Assembly: GCA_000824785.1 (NCBI GenBank)
Contig: CCNB01000006.1
Span: 1 to 64,000 of the forward strand
DNA from: Mesorhizobium plurifarium
GTDB taxonomy: Bacteria > Pseudomonadota > Alphaproteobacteria > Rhizobiales > Rhizobiaceae
DNA: 64,000 bases
Direction of reading: 5' to 3'
Positions within the stretch are counted from its first letter, which is position 1. Each line of letters opens with the position of its first letter. The notes under the pieces were generated by a model, which did not search any database, was not told the origin of the DNA, and saw only the letters and a list, made by a program, of their open reading frames with translations. This document shows positions 1 to 9,786 of this stretch, in pieces. Position numbers and translations under genes: made by a program.

Positions 1-708
<708 letters not shown>

Positions 709-729
709 GTGTCGGTCGAGAAAAGCTCA

Positions 730-759
730 CGCGGGCCCTGCGCAAACGCAGGGACCGCG
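730..759 (+). terminator. GC-rich hairpin after the collagen-like gene
   Basis: A 7-bp stem (736-742 with 747-753, loop CAAA) is extended by a 1x1 mismatch and 5 more pairs (730-734 with 755-759). It starts 21 bases after the stop codon. No T-run follows, so it may be an attenuator or an mRNA-stabilising structure rather than a complete intrinsic terminator. Confidence 0.35.
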
Positions 760-894
760 TCCTCGCGTCTTGGAAAGAGGGAAAGGCCTCGTGTCGTGGC
801 CTTCGCACTACAATAGAGTTGCCGGGCACCCACGCCGGCGCGGTCGTGGCGGCAGCGTTGTCGAACCCTCGCTTGCAGGTGGCAGAGGAAGCAG

Positions 895-3198
895 ATGGTG
901 AGCGTTCCTCAACATACCTTAGCTCAGCCGGTCCCAATCCGCACGGACATGGAAGCGGACAAGGCCGGGCAAGGTCACATGATCGGAGAGGACCGGGTCC
1001 CTGGCGGCCCCACCGCTTTCGATCGGATCGAGCCGCGGATTAAAGCAATGCTCCAGGTCGCCCGCTATCACGGTGTCGAGCTCGATCCTAACGAATTCAG
1101 GGGAACGAGCGAAGGGTCGTTTCCGACCGCCTCCGATCTCTCGCAGTGGGCCCAGGACGCCGGGATGTGGTCTCGTGCGTTGCGGATCCGCTGGTCGCAT
1201 CTGCTGCGCTTTGAGCATGTGGGGCCAATCGTCCTCCTGTTCAATGATGGCGGAGCCGGTCTCCTCACCGGGGCAAGCGCTGAACACAACCTCGTTTTCC
1301 TCAAGAGCGTCGACGCTTCCGATGACGCGGACGCTCTACCGATCGACGAGCTCCGCCTCGCCCAGGTGTGGTCTGGCGAGGCTGTCCTGTTGCGGGCGGC
1401 GCGGTCCTATGTCGCGGCGGACGCGCCATTCACGTTTGGTTGGCTGATCGATCTGGTGCGGCTTGAGAGCCGCCCGCTGCGTGATATTGGCATCGCCTCG
1501 TTTACGCTCAGCATTCTTACCGTTCTGCCGCCTCTCATCGTAATGACGGTGGTCAACAAGGTGCTGCAGTTCAGCAGCGTTTCGACCCTGGTGCTTCTCT
1601 CGGCCGTGATCGCTGTTGTGTTCGCCTACGAGACGCTGCTCGGCCATGCTCGGCGGCTCATTGTCAATGTTGTCGGCACGCGTCTGGACACGAAGCTCAA
1701 TCTGCATGTTTTCGGCAGGCTGTTGCGCCTGCCGCTCGACTATTTCGAGCGGCATCCTGCTGGCGAGACGATGTATCACCTTGCCCAGGTTTATCGCATT
1801 CGTGAGTTCCTGACCGGCAAGCTCCTCAGCACCTTCCTGGATCTGATCACGTTGTGCGTCTTGATCCCGGTCATCTTCTACATAAATCCCATACTGGCCT
1901 GGATGGTGCTCGCCTGCGCGGTCCTGATCATGGCGACGATCTTCGCCTTCCTTGCGCCGCTGCGTCGGCGCTATCAGCGCGTCGTGGACGCGGAGACCTG
2001 GAAAGCGGCCGCGCTCGGCGAGACCGTCGTCGGCATCAAGACCGTCAAAGCGCTCGGGCTCGAACCGCAGCGCAAGGCGCTGTGGGACGAACGGGTGGCC
2101 GACGCGGGCAAGGCGCGTCTCGCTTTCGGGGAACTGGCCAACTGGCCGCAGACGCTCGTGACGCCGATCGAGCGCGTGATGGTTCTCGGCACAATGCTCA
2201 TCGGCGCCTATCTCGCGATGAACGACCGGTCAGGCTACATGGTCGGCAGCCTGTTCGCTTTCATGATGATCGCACAACGCGTCGCGCAACCACTGGTCGG
2301 ACTGGCACGGCTGGTCGAGGACTATGAGGAGGTCAGCGCCGCGATCGGGGAAGCCGCTTCGGTTCTCAACCGGCCGTTGGAGAGCAGCTCCAATTCTGCC
2401 GGCCTGCGGCCGAGGCTCGTCGGCGAGATCAAGTTCAGCGATCTGACCTTCAGTTACATCAGCACCAAGACACCTGCGCTCGACCGCGTCAGCTTCGATA
2501 TTGCGGCCGGTACTATGTTCGGCATTGTCGGGCGCAGCGGATCGGGCAAATCGACGATCGCGCGCCTGTTGCAGGGAATAAACCGCGACTACAGCGGGTT
2601 CCTCAAGCTCGATGGGGTTGATCTCAAGGAAATCAACCTCCGCCATTTGCGCCAGGGACTGGGCGTCGTCCTTCAGGACAATTTTCTGTTCCGCGGCTCG
2701 ATCAAGGACAACATCATCGCAGGACGTGCCGGGCTGACGCTGGCCGACGCGATGCGTGCCGCTCAACTGGCAGGTGCTGCCGAATTCATCGAACGTATGC
2801 CGAACGGCTACGACACCTACATCGAGGAAGGTTCGCCCAATCTCTCTGGAGGCCAGAAGCAGCGGTTGGCAATCGCTCGCGCGCTCATTCACAATCCGAC
2901 GATCCTGATCCTCGACGAGGCGACGAGCGCGCTCGATCCAGAAAGCGAGGCCGTGGTGAGCGCGAACCTGATGCGCATCGCCAGCGGGCGCACGATGATC
3001 ATCGTTTCGCACCGGCTCGCCTCTTTGACCGAATGCGACCAGATCCTCGTCATGGATCAGGGCAAGGTGCTGGATGTCGCTTCTCACCCGGTGCTTCTGG
3101 AGCGGTGCGGTGTCTATCGCCAGCTCTGGCTCCAGCAGAACCGGCATCTTGACGCCCGCCATGGCCGCCTGGCGGCCGTGCCGTCTCGACCCGAATGA
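895..3198 (+). CDS. Type I secretion ABC transporter (permease and ATPase) with C39-like N-terminal domain
   Basis: This 767-residue protein should be the inner-membrane pump of a type I secretion system. Residues ~35-165 form a peptidase-C39-like domain without a catalytic Cys, so it is a non-cleaving substrate-docking domain as in HlyB and LapB. A six-helix ABC exporter domain follows (~180-480). The ATPase domain has Walker A GRSGSGKST near 545-552, signature LSGGQ near 650, Walker B ILILDEATSALD near 671 and the H-loop SHR. GAGGAA lies about 5 bases before the ATG. The HlyD-type adaptor overlaps its 3' end. No TolC-like outer-membrane gene is in view, so the channel must be encoded elsewhere. 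Confidence 0.92.
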   Translation: MVSVPQHTLAQPVPIRTDMEADKAGQGHMIGEDRVPGGPTAFDRIEPRIKAMLQVARYHGVELDPNEFRGTSEGSFPTASDLSQWAQDAGMWSRALRIRWSHLLRFEHVGPIVLLFNDGGAGLLTGASAEHNLVFLKSVDASDDADALPIDELRLAQVWSGEAVLLRAARSYVAADAPFTFGWLIDLVRLESRPLRDIGIASFTLSILTVLPPLIVMTVVNKVLQFSSVSTLVLLSAVIAVVFAYETLLGHARRLIVNVVGTRLDTKLNLHVFGRLLRLPLDYFERHPAGETMYHLAQVYRIREFLTGKLLSTFLDLITLCVLIPVIFYINPILAWMVLACAVLIMATIFAFLAPLRRRYQRVVDAETWKAAALGETVVGIKTVKALGLEPQRKALWDERVADAGKARLAFGELANWPQTLVTPIERVMVLGTMLIGAYLAMNDRSGYMVGSLFAFMMIAQRVAQPLVGLARLVEDYEEVSAAIGEAASVLNRPLESSSNSAGLRPRLVGEIKFSDLTFSYISTKTPALDRVSFDIAAGTMFGIVGRSGSGKSTIARLLQGINRDYSGFLKLDGVDLKEINLRHLRQGLGVVLQDNFLFRGSIKDNIIAGRAGLTLADAMRAAQLAGAAEFIERMPNGYDTYIEEGSPNLSGGQKQRLAIARALIHNPTILILDEATSALDPESEAVVSANLMRIASGRTMIIVSHRLASLTECDQILVMDQGKVLDVASHPVLLERCGVYRQLWLQQNRHLDARHGRLAAVPSRPE

Positions 3199-4616
3199 GC
3201 TGGCCGGCAATGAGCAGCACCACTTATTCCACTCTTCCAGTTAACCGGCGCCGGCGAGATGCGAGCGATCCTACCGCGCCGGCCATCCTCGAGTTCAAAT
3301 GGCCGTCGACAGCAGTCGCCAATACACCGATTCCTTGGGTGGCACGCAGTATCGTGTGGATCATCTCCAGCATGGTCGCCGCCTTAATTGCGCTCGCCGC
3401 GCTGATCCCCGTCGACCAGGTCGTCACGACACGGGGGCTTGTGGTTTCGCAATCGCCCAACATCATCGTCCAGCCGCTGGAGACTGCGATCGTGCGGTCG
3501 ATCGAGGTGCGCGAAGGACAGCGTGTAAAGGCCGGCCAGTTGCTGGCTCGCCTCGATGCCACGTTCGCTTCAGCGGACCTTACGGCGCTGGCAAGTCAGG
3601 TTACGACCCTCGAAGCCGAAGTAGCGCGCCTCAAGGCAGAGGCCGACGGCAAGCCTTTCAGCTATGATGGACTGGACCCAAGCTGGACACTGCAGGCCGC
3701 GATCTTCGATCGCCGCAAGGCGGTATACGATGCAAAGCTTGAAAGCTTCGACAGGCAGCGTGACGAGTTGAGCTCCGTCATCTCGCGTTCACAATCCGAC
3801 GCAGAGGGCTATCGGCAGCGTCTGGCGGTAGCGGCGTCGATCGAAAAGATGCGGCAGCAGCTCGAGGAGCGGGAGGTTGGGAGCCGTCTCAACACGCTTC
3901 TTGCCGAGGACAACTCGGCCGAGATGTCGCGCTCGCTGAACAACGCCGAGCAGACGACCGAGGCTGCCAAGCGCCAGCAGGCCGCAGCCGCAGCCGAGCG
4001 TGATGCCTACGTGCAGAACTGGCGTGCCGATGTCTCGCAGAGCCTTTCGGAAGCGAATTCACGGATGTCGGACGCGCGTGAGCTTCTAAACAAGGCGAAG
4101 CTGCGCAAGCAGTTGGTGGAGTTGAAGAGCGAAGCCGATGCGACTGTTCAGTCGGTAGCCAAGGTATCGGTGGGTTCGGTCCTGCAGTCCGGCGAGCGCC
4201 TGATCACACTTGTTCCAGCCGACGCGACGCTCGAGGTCGAGACCAACATCGTCGGGCGCAGCAGCGGCTTTGTCCATGTCGGCGACCCTGTGGCCATCAA
4301 GTTCGATACCTTTCCCTATTCGCAATATGGCCTGGCGCATGGCACCGTTCGCGCGGTCAGCCCAGACTCCTTTTCAGCCAGGGAACAAGCGCGCGATCCC
4401 AACAGTTCGCTGGCCATGCTGCCCTCCGATGCAGACCTGTTCTATCGCACCCAAATATCCATTGACGATGTGGCACTACACGGCTTGCCGGCGGACTTCG
4501 CGATCAATCCGGGCATGCCTGTAACTGCTGACGTGAAGGTGGGCCGCCGCACCGTGCTGAAATATCTGTTGGGTGCCATGCTGCCGATCGGACAGGAAGC
4601 GATGCGGGAGCCCTAG
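3195..4616 (+). CDS. HlyD-family periplasmic adaptor of a type I secretion system
   Basis: This 473-residue membrane fusion protein should link the ABC pump at 895-3198 to an outer-membrane channel. It has a short cytoplasmic N-terminus, one membrane span at about residues 50-70, a biotinyl-lipoyl-like half-motif around 85-115, a long Gln/Glu/Ala-rich coiled-coil hairpin (~130-310), and a closing lipoyl and beta-barrel region. The ATG overlaps the pump's stop as ATGA, which implies translational coupling. An in-frame ATG at 3210 is an alternative start. The family identity is clear; the substrate is inferred to be the upstream collagen-like protein. Confidence 0.9.
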   Translation: MSWPAMSSTTYSTLPVNRRRRDASDPTAPAILEFKWPSTAVANTPIPWVARSIVWIISSMVAALIALAALIPVDQVVTTRGLVVSQSPNIIVQPLETAIVRSIEVREGQRVKAGQLLARLDATFASADLTALASQVTTLEAEVARLKAEADGKPFSYDGLDPSWTLQAAIFDRRKAVYDAKLESFDRQRDELSSVISRSQSDAEGYRQRLAVAASIEKMRQQLEEREVGSRLNTLLAEDNSAEMSRSLNNAEQTTEAAKRQQAAAAAERDAYVQNWRADVSQSLSEANSRMSDARELLNKAKLRKQLVELKSEADATVQSVAKVSVGSVLQSGERLITLVPADATLEVETNIVGRSSGFVHVGDPVAIKFDTFPYSQYGLAHGTVRAVSPDSFSAREQARDPNSSLAMLPSDADLFYRTQISIDDVALHGLPADFAINPGMPVTADVKVGRRTVLKYLLGAMLPIGQEAMREP

Positions 4617-6332
4617 ATGGCGATCCTCGACCGCCTGACTGCACGTGTTCATCCCGCGCTGGCGCTTCGCCGGGCAGTCCAACTCTCTGTCAGTGGCAAG
4701 CCTGCGGAATCTTTTGCGCTGATGGCCATCGCAGCGCGCGGCGGCGTTGTGCAAGCGCAATATCAGGTCGGCCGTTGCTACCTGGAAGGCATGGGCGTGC
4801 CGCCAAGCCATTCGGAGGGCGCGCGTTGGTTGCGGCGGGCAGCCGATCGCGGGAGCCCCGAAGCGCAGGCCCTCCTTGCTGCGCTGTGTGTAGCCGGGCT
4901 GGCGCCACAAGAAATCGAGGCTGGTTCGGAAGCCTTGTTTGAACGAAATTCCTCGGGAGAAGTTGACTTCGCGGCAGCGTTCGACTTCGCGCAGAAAGCC
5001 GCCGAAGCCGGATCCGCTACCGGCCAGGCCCTGCTCGGCTATATACTGAGCAAGGGTCCGAAGGCGATGCGCGATCTCGATGCCGCGCATGGCTGGTACG
5101 AAAAATCAGCTGCGGCCGGTTGCCCGGAAGGATGCCTTGGGCTGGCCCTTTCTCTAATCCGGTTGAGGCAGCCGGAGCAGGGAACCAGAATCGCCACAGA
5201 GCTTCGTCGGGCCGCGGATGCCGGTCTGCCGACGGCGATCTATCTGCTTGCCGTCCTCGCCGAGCACGGGATTGGAGTGCCTGCCGATCTGGATGCGGCT
5301 CAGAGGCTTTACAGGGATGCGGCGGAGAGGGGGCTCGCATTCGCTCAATTCCGGCTCGGGCTGGCGCTCATCGAGGGTAGCCTGGTGGATCGAGATCCTG
5401 TCGCCGGTGAAGCGTGGTTGCGCCGCGCCGCGTTGGCTGGAAATGTCGATGCCGCTTATCGCTTGGGCGAACTGTATGCGAGCCGGCCTCGGCGGGATTT
5501 TGCCGAGGCAGCGACCTGGTACCGCCGGGCTGCCGATGGAGGTCACCAGCCGGCCTCACATGCATTGGCCTCGCTCTACCTCTCGGGCAATGGTGTGGCT
5601 CGGGACGCTGAGGAAGGAACTCGCTTGCTGCGCTCCGCAGCAGCCAGTGGCGATCGCCAAGCCCAAGTTGATCTGGCAAACCTCGTTCTCGAAGGCGCGG
5701 GCGAACCAGATGACGCTGTCGGTGTTGCCGGATGGTTTGGCGCAACCGCGTCATCAGGCGATCTGGTTGCGGCGTTCAATCTCGGTCTCTGCTTTGCCGA
5801 AGGGATTGGTGTCGGCCAGGACCACGAGCGTGCGGCGCGTTGGATGGGGCGAGCGGCCGAAGGCGTTGCCGAGGCGCAATATATGTATGCTCGCATGCTT
5901 CAGGAAGGACGAGGCATGGCTGCCGATCAGAGGCAGGCTCGCGTCTGGTTTGAGCGGGCGGCAAAGGCCGGCATCGTGGACGCGCAGGTTGCCCTTGCCG
6001 AAATGCTTTACAACGGTCGTGGCGGAGAACGCTCCGTCGTCGCAGCGGCCCATCTTTTCAAGCGAGCTGCCGCTGCTGGACATGCCGGGGCGATGTTTGC
6101 GATCGGAGTATTGTACGAGACCGGACAAGGCCTGTCGATCAATCATAAGGCAGCTCAGGAATGGTTTGCAGCGGCCGCTGAAAGGGGCCACGGGCATGCG
6201 CAGCTCATGCTCGGCCGCTATCTCTCGAAAGGCATTGCCGGCGATCATGACTCGGCTGCCGCCCGCATCTGGCTCGAGCGGGCGGCTGCGCACGGTCTCC
6301 AGGAAGCCTCTGATGAACTCGCCGAGATATAG
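4617..6332 (+). CDS. Sel1-like (TPR-type) repeat protein
   Basis: The 571-residue product is made almost entirely of Sel1-like repeats, with recurring motifs of the type A...LG..Y..G.GV..D...A..W...AA..G...A. At least ten units are visible. Such solenoids act as protein-protein scaffolds; some rhizobial members regulate exopolysaccharide, and others assist secretion or adhesion. There is no obvious signal peptide. The ATG directly follows the TAG of the HlyD gene, so it belongs to the secretion operon and may be an accessory factor for export or for the collagen-like substrate. Its function is inferred only from this position. Confidence 0.85.
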   Translation: MAILDRLTARVHPALALRRAVQLSVSGKPAESFALMAIAARGGVVQAQYQVGRCYLEGMGVPPSHSEGARWLRRAADRGSPEAQALLAALCVAGLAPQEIEAGSEALFERNSSGEVDFAAAFDFAQKAAEAGSATGQALLGYILSKGPKAMRDLDAAHGWYEKSAAAGCPEGCLGLALSLIRLRQPEQGTRIATELRRAADAGLPTAIYLLAVLAEHGIGVPADLDAAQRLYRDAAERGLAFAQFRLGLALIEGSLVDRDPVAGEAWLRRAALAGNVDAAYRLGELYASRPRRDFAEAATWYRRAADGGHQPASHALASLYLSGNGVARDAEEGTRLLRSAAASGDRQAQVDLANLVLEGAGEPDDAVGVAGWFGATASSGDLVAAFNLGLCFAEGIGVGQDHERAARWMGRAAEGVAEAQYMYARMLQEGRGMAADQRQARVWFERAAKAGIVDAQVALAEMLYNGRGGERSVVAAAHLFKRAAAAGHAGAMFAIGVLYETGQGLSINHKAAQEWFAAAAERGHGHAQLMLGRYLSKGIAGDHDSAAARIWLERAAAHGLQEASDELAEI

Positions 6333-6349
6333 CGGCGGGGTGTTGAGGC

Positions 6350-6499
6350 TCAGCTTCGTTCGCCCGAGTCTCGCATTTCCTCGATTTCTTCCGGCTCCTT
6401 GTCGTCCATCTCGGCGATCTCGTTGCGAGCCTTCTCGTTCGACTTGATCGGCTCATCGAGTTTCGCCTGCAGGGCTTGGGTGTCGCGATGCTCGGCCCT
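6350..6499 (-). pseudogene. Remnant of the C-terminus of a low-affinity iron permease family protein
   Basis: On the minus strand about 49 codons ending in TGA (6350-6352) encode an Asp/Glu/Lys-rich peptide with QALQAKLDE and EPEEIEEMRDS, which resembles the cytoplasmic tail of the rhizobial low-affinity iron permease family. The reading frame is closed by a stop at 6500-6502, and the membrane-spanning part is absent. It looks like a decayed gene end left by a deletion or rearrangement next to the secretion operon. The assignment rests on recalled family tails and not on a search. Confidence 0.45.
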
Positions 6500-6563
6500 T
6501 CAATGATAGCCGATATCCGCGTTCACCTTGTTATGACAAAACGGTTTGCGGGTCCCGGGAACC

Positions 6564-6604
6564 AGATACAAAAGAGCCCGCCTCGCGCGGGCTCTTTTGT
6601 ATCT
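6564..6604. terminator. Perfect 18-bp bidirectional terminator-type hairpin
   Basis: Bases 6564-6581 pair without mismatch with 6587-6604 around a 5-base loop. The stem carries AAAAG on one side and CTTTT on the other beside a GC-rich core, so it can work as an intrinsic terminator for transcripts from either side. It is ~230 bases past the Sel1-repeat gene and may be its terminator or that of a now-deleted gene. Confidence 0.7.
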
Positions 6605-6770
6605 TGCTGCGAAGGCCGGCAATCTAAACCCGCATCAGGGCCCCGCAAGAAGGCGAAGCCGACGCCGCGGGACAAAAAAGCTAAATCCTGTCCCCGCAAC
6701 CAACCTACTTGCGATGCTATATGCTCTGCGTCGTGATGCGGCCGACGTCTTAATCCAAGTGCCTAAAATG

Positions 6771-6985
6771 AGGTTCGCCGGACCACACAAAATCATACGA
6801 AGGACATGAATTGGCGAACCACGCCGCAAGCTATTGATTTTCTGTGGTAAAGGCCGTCCCTCAGCGACTATCACAATCGTTATTTGTCAATGGGTTGCGA
6901 AGCGGTTCGCCGAAGGTGATTCATGAAGCTAATCCAGCCACTCGCTGATCGCATTTATATTCTACCGAATGGCAGCTTCGCGCCC
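6771..6985 (+). repeat. Diverged intergenic direct repeat, copy A
   Basis: This non-coding stretch aligns over nearly its whole length with 17262-17460 in the same orientation. Shared blocks include TTGGCGAACCAC/CTGGCGAACCAC, TATTGATTT, CCCTCAG, TCGTTATT, AGCGGTTC and GGCAGCTT-GCGCC. Copy A has an extra ~18 bases near 6950. In one minus frame both copies read as related but unlikely-looking peptides. The two copies bracket the complete catabolic cluster. Confidence 0.65.
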
Positions 6986-7067
6986 GATGTTGGCCGTTGA
7001 GGCCCGATGCGCCAGTTCTCGAAACCGGACATCATCAACGGCGCCACAAGAGATGCTGCGCAAGCCA

Positions 7068-7649
7068 TTACATGGCGGCTTCCTGTTCCATCTCCTTCAT
7101 GTCCTGAAAACGGTCCGCGATCCGCGGGTGGAGGCGGCCGCCATCCGCCGCGCCGATGGCCACGACGATCTCGTCGGCGGCCGGGCCGTCGGCGATCTGG
7201 AAGTTGGCGGTGATGAAATGCGAGCGGCGGCCGTTCTCGCTCTTGTGCATCATCGGCAACGACAGCAGCGCGCCCGGCGCGTTGCGGGTGTTGCAGAATT
7301 CGAGATAGGTCGTGCCGCCGACGGCATCGCGAAACACATTGCCGAAGCGCAGCGTGTGGATCATGGCCGAGGCATGCTCGATCTCGCCAGCGACGCCGAC
7401 CGCCGCGGCTTTGCCGTAGCTCTCGATGCGCTCCGCGGGCATGAGCTCGAGCAGGCGGCGCGTCAGCTCATGACCCAGCCGGGGCGCGATGGCCACGATC
7501 TCGGGCCGCAGGTTATCGACGAAGCCCCGCCCCGCCCATGGATTGCGCAAAACGCCCGCGACGACGATCGACGTGATCGGCCTTGCGCCCGCTTTGCCGC
7601 CCTCGATATGCACTTCCTCGATGAAGGTGCTGACTTTGCGCAATTCCAT
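7068..7649 (-). CDS. PF06684 'amino acid synthesis' family protein
   Basis: The 193-residue product matches the PF06684 (DUF1185) family in length and in its segments, for example an N-terminal RKVSTFIEEVHIEGG, a central GxVRNPWAG-like stretch and a HASAMIHTLRFGN segment. The family name is historical; the biochemical activity is not established to my knowledge. It is transcribed divergently from the PucR-type regulator and faces a catabolic cluster, so a role in metabolising the same substrate, for example on an N-containing intermediate, is an inference. The protein is soluble, with no signal peptide. Confidence 0.8.
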   Translation of the reverse strand: MELRKVSTFIEEVHIEGGKAGARPITSIVVAGVLRNPWAGRGFVDNLRPEIVAIAPRLGHELTRRLLELMPAERIESYGKAAAVGVAGEIEHASAMIHTLRFGNVFRDAVGGTTYLEFCNTRNAPGALLSLPMMHKSENGRRSHFITANFQIADGPAADEIVVAIGAADGGRLHPRIADRFQDMKEMEQEAAM

Positions 7650-7811
7650 GATTCTAGATCCTGTTGGTGAGAGACCAGCCTAGTGAGGCCCGCCAGCCAG
7701 GTATTCCTCGGGTTCGTAGGAAGAATCGGCGTGCACCCCGCTTGGAAGCGGTGTAGCGTTGGTATATCCGCGACGGCTTAAATTGGCCCTTCGCGAGGCA
7801 GAAGACCGGGC

Positions 7812-9611
7812 GTGGACCACGAGTCGCAAATTCTCTCTTTGCGGGACGCCGCCAGCCTCATCAATTCGGGTGGCGATCTCCAGTCTGTGCTGCGCGACCT
7901 CGTGCTGGCAGCCTGCCGCCATGCCAAATGGACCCTGGGCTCGATCATGAGCATCGATGCGCCGCACGGCCACGCCTATGTCATTGTGCGCCATGACCCG
8001 ACGCTCATCCAGCGCACCTTGCCGGACCGTTGGGAACTCGCCACCAGTCCTTCGATCGTCGCGCTCAACCGCAACGAGCCGGTCTATATCAGGGACGCGC
8101 GGGTGTCGGAGGAGTTTCCCGGCTATCGCCGCGAGGCGTTCGAGCGCGACTACCGCAGCGTCCTCGTCATGCCGATGAACTGCGTCGACGAGGACGGCCG
8201 GCCGATGGTGCTGACCGTGGTCTCGCGTGAGATCACCGAGGTGAGCGCCGAGGACATCGCCTTCATCGGCATGATCGTGCATCTGGGCGAGATCGCCGTG
8301 GAGAAGCAGCATCGCCTTCGCCAGGAGAAGCAGGCCGGCGAACGCCTGCAGCGCGCCTTGGCTGCGCACACCTCGCTGCTGCAGCAGGCCCTGTCGGAAG
8401 GATCGGTGGCCGCGCTCGCCGACAAGGTCGGCGCGTTGCTGCCCAATCCGGTCGTGGTCATCGATTTCCATGCCAATTTGGTCTTGGCGGGCCGCTCGCC
8501 GGGCGAAGCGCATTTCGATGCCGCGGCGTGGCAACAGGCCGTGGCCGGTCCGCTCAACCGGCAGATCGTCAAGGTCGCGCGCGGCGCCTCGGAGGCGCGC
8601 CAGAACGAGACACTGTTCGTCGATGACGGCAAGCGCCGGCTGAAGCTGTCGGTGCGCATCGAGCCGCTGACCATCGACGACGAAGTGGTTGGCGCGCTGA
8701 TAATTTTTCCGACGCCGCAGCAATCCGGGCAGCTCGATGAGATGCTGCTCGACAGCGCCAAATTCGCGCTCAGCGTGCAGATGATGCGCAGCTTCGTGCG
8801 CTTCCGCTTCGAGACCAGATCGCTGACCGAACTCTTCCTGGAAGTCGCCGAGCGCCGCTGGCGCGACGAGGCCGATATCGTCAATCGCGCCCGTCGGCTG
8901 GGGGTCAATCTGACGACGCCGCAAAAACTGATCGTCGTCGACTATGCCGACGAGGCCAAGGATGGCGGCGGCGGTGTTGCCGATCCCCATCATGCTCTTG
9001 TCCGGCTGCTGGAGCAGGCCGGCGTGGCGGGCACTGTCATCGCCGTCGAAGGCGGCCTTGTCTGTCTCGTCGCGGACGATGCCGGGCAGGGCAGCGTCCG
9101 CTTGGGGAAATTGCCGAACAAGATCGCCGCCGAGCTTAGCCGCTATTTCGAGCGTGAGCCGGCGGTGCTGGTTTCCGAGACCTGCGCCGTGCTGGCCGAT
9201 TATCCGACCGCGTGGGAACGCTGCCGCCGCATGATCCGCATCGGCCGCTCCTTCGGGCGCACCGGCGTCTTCGCCGGCCAGGATTTTGGCCCGCTGCCGA
9301 TGCTGGTCGCCGCCGCCGACGTGCCCGACGTGCGCAACTTCGTCGACAAAAGCGTCGGCGCGCTGATCGCGCATGATCGCGAGCACGGCACGCCCTATCT
9401 GGATACGCTGTTTGCCTATCTGCGCGAAGGCTGCCGCAGCCAAGCCTGCGCCGATGCCATCGGGCTGCATGTCACCACCTTGCGCTACCGCTTGTCGCGC
9501 ATGGAGGAATTGTTCGGCATCAAGCTCGACACGCCCGAACAGCGCTTCGCGGTCGAACTGGCGATCCGCCTCAGCGGCATCATCGACAGCCGCGTGCCGG
9601 CCGTCCGCTAG
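7812..9611 (+). CDS. PucR/CdaR-type transcriptional regulator with N-terminal GAF domain
   Basis: This 599-residue protein starts at a GTG. Residues ~15-170 form a GAF-type sensory domain, followed by a short coiled stretch and a middle GGDEF-like CdaR region. The end (~540-592) is the PucR C-terminal helix-turn-helix, with TPYLDTLFAYLREG and HVTTLRYRLSRMEELFG. PucR-family proteins commonly regulate purine, amino-acid or aromatic catabolism in response to the substrate. It lies between the divergent PF06684 gene and the co-oriented flavin reductase operon and is the obvious local activator. No upstream ATG in this frame offers a better start. Confidence 0.88.
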   Translation: MDHESQILSLRDAASLINSGGDLQSVLRDLVLAACRHAKWTLGSIMSIDAPHGHAYVIVRHDPTLIQRTLPDRWELATSPSIVALNRNEPVYIRDARVSEEFPGYRREAFERDYRSVLVMPMNCVDEDGRPMVLTVVSREITEVSAEDIAFIGMIVHLGEIAVEKQHRLRQEKQAGERLQRALAAHTSLLQQALSEGSVAALADKVGALLPNPVVVIDFHANLVLAGRSPGEAHFDAAAWQQAVAGPLNRQIVKVARGASEARQNETLFVDDGKRRLKLSVRIEPLTIDDEVVGALIIFPTPQQSGQLDEMLLDSAKFALSVQMMRSFVRFRFETRSLTELFLEVAERRWRDEADIVNRARRLGVNLTTPQKLIVVDYADEAKDGGGGVADPHHALVRLLEQAGVAGTVIAVEGGLVCLVADDAGQGSVRLGKLPNKIAAELSRYFEREPAVLVSETCAVLADYPTAWERCRRMIRIGRSFGRTGVFAGQDFGPLPMLVAAADVPDVRNFVDKSVGALIAHDREHGTPYLDTLFAYLREGCRSQACADAIGLHVTTLRYRLSRMEELFGIKLDTPEQRFAVELAIRLSGIIDSRVPAVR

Positions 9612-9644
9612 AACCACTCCACCCCAACACTGCTTCCGTCATAT

Positions 9645-9669
9645 CGCGCCCGCGCCAGGCACGGGCGCG
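9645..9669 (+). terminator. GC-rich hairpin downstream of the PucR-type gene
   Basis: CGCGCCCG at 9645-9652 pairs perfectly with CGGGCGCG at 9662-9669 across a 9-base loop, 33 bases after the regulator's stop. No T-run follows. It probably separates the regulator transcript from the catabolic operon that starts at 9787. Confidence 0.35.
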
Positions 9670-9786
9670 TCGCGCTTCCGCTTGCTCGGGTTGGCAGCAC
9701 CCTGTCGCGAACTCTTTCCTACAGATCGAAGGAAGAACGGGCGCCGGCTCCTGCCTAGCTTCCATCCAACGATGTGGAGGAAGACA

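Noticed and set aside
5218-6447. 409-codon frame on the plus strand
   Set aside because: It is a shadow of the Sel1-repeat gene; its translation is Arg/Ser/Pro-rich and has no repeats of its own.
7680-9617. 645-codon minus-strand frame
   Set aside because: It is antisense to the PucR-type gene, which has recognisable GAF and helix-turn-helix domains.
9373-9786. N-terminal extension of the flavin reductase frame
   Set aside because: The extension overlaps the regulator gene out of frame and has no domain; a good ribosome-binding site precedes the ATG at 9787.
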